DNA from: Pseudomonadota bacterium
Lineage (GTDB): Bacteria; Myxococcota; UBA9042; PHBI01
Direction: 5' to 3'
Assembly: GCA_005772945.1 (NCBI GenBank)
Contig: SXIE01000446.1
Coordinates: 1-23,884, forward strand
DNA length: 23,884 nt
Below, piece by piece: positions 23,595 through 23,884 of the stretch. Position numbers and translations under genes: made by a program. Each line of letters starts with the position of its first letter. The first letter of the stretch is position 1. The notes beneath the pieces were generated by a model, which worked only from the letters and a program-made list of their open reading frames with translations, was not told the DNA's origin and did no database searches.

Positions 23595-23884
23595 GACCCG
23601 CCCGCTGGGCCCGCGGGGCCGGCTTCTCGCACCCCGGCGACAAGCTCGTCCAGGAGGACGCGTGGGCCCTCGCCGAGGTGCGCGGCGGGGTCGTCGCGGC
23701 GGTCGCCGACGGCATGAGCGACCCGACCGGCGAGGGCCGCCCAGGCGCCTCCGGCGCGCTCGCCGAGGTCGCCGTCGCCGCCTTCGTCGAGACCGCGAGC
23801 CGCCGCGCCGAGAGCGGCCAAGGCACCACCGAGACCTTGCTGCGCGAGGCCTTCGAGGCCGCCGAGCGCGCCGCGCGCGCCACC
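23591..23884 (+). CDS. PP2C-family protein Ser/Thr phosphatase, 3' truncated by window end
   Basis: The ATG overlaps the FHA stop (ATGA), and the frame is open to the last base, giving 98 residues. Metal-binding PP2C motifs are present: QEDAWAL (Glu22, Asp23) and VVAAVADGMSDPTGEG (Asp40-Gly41), corresponding to the usual 'NEDA' and 'ADGMGG' signatures. Members dephosphorylate Ser/Thr using two Mn or Mg ions and commonly reverse Hanks-type kinases. Pairing with an FHA protein is common in type VI secretion and other phospho-signalling loci, so downstream kinase or secretion genes are expected. The rest of the catalytic domain is not visible. Confidence 0.85.
   Translation, partial: MRPARWARGAGFSHPGDKLVQEDAWALAEVRGGVVAAVADGMSDPTGEGRPGASGALAEVAVAAFVETASRRAESGQGTTETLLREAFEAAERAARAT

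Overview
This is a GC-rich (roughly 70 % by eye), gene-dense bacterial window with almost no non-coding DNA. Most genes overlap by 1-10 bases, so it reads as a few translationally coupled operons. Gene content points to the Myxococcota (a myxobacterium or an uncultured relative): large secreted tetratricopeptide (TPR) proteins of the adventurous-gliding Glt/Agm/Nfs kind, a porin plus short OPX polysaccharide-export pair, lipoproteins with long Asp/Ser/Thr/Ala-rich linkers, and an FHA/PP2C signalling pair. No species can be named from the sequence.

Region 1 (1-8189, + strand) is a cell-envelope motility-type cluster. It holds a 5'-truncated protein with a Pro/Gly linker, a coiled coil and a beta-rich domain; an 819-aa TPR/coiled-coil protein; a 1222-aa TPR protein resembling AgmU/GltD; a 372-aa TPR protein resembling AglT/GltE; and an 83-aa secreted protein. 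The second to fifth have export signals. Several carry Pro/Lys/Glu-rich tails, including a 15-bp tandem repeat.

Region 2 (8190-18343, + strand) starts with a 249-base intergenic stretch containing a strong sigma70-type promoter (TTGACC-17-TACAAT). It continues with a 204-aa secreted protein, an outer-membrane beta-barrel, a short Wza/OPX protein, a DnaJ-family chaperone, an LpoA/periplasmic-binding-like lipoprotein, ThiL, a diacylglycerol-kinase-family lipid kinase, a PKD plus degenerate phosphoesterase lipoprotein, and HemW. From the barrel onward every junction overlaps or has a 1-nt gap, so export, envelope and housekeeping functions appear co-transcribed.

Region 3 (18362-21088, - strand) is a two-gene unit: an RsmB/NOP-type RNA m5C methyltransferase, then a beta-propeller lipoprotein with an inserted Cys-rich triple repeat. 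It converges on hemW.

Region 4 (21177-23884, + strand, divergent from region 3) is a coupled run: a membrane-anchored TlpA-like thioredoxin, a multi-pass membrane protein, a 90-aa Cys4 protein, a membrane-anchored FHA protein and the start of a PP2C phosphatase cut by the window end. It looks like the beginning of a Ser/Thr-phosphorylation signalling locus.

The most unusual signal is a short, AT-rich, near-palindromic motif (consensus about TTGGTACACCAA, often preceded by GAAAT). It recurs inside several unrelated coding sequences between about 12 and 21.5 kb, in different reading frames and with rare codons, which suggests a function or origin at DNA level. No tRNA, rRNA, CRISPR array, transposase or rho-independent terminator was found.
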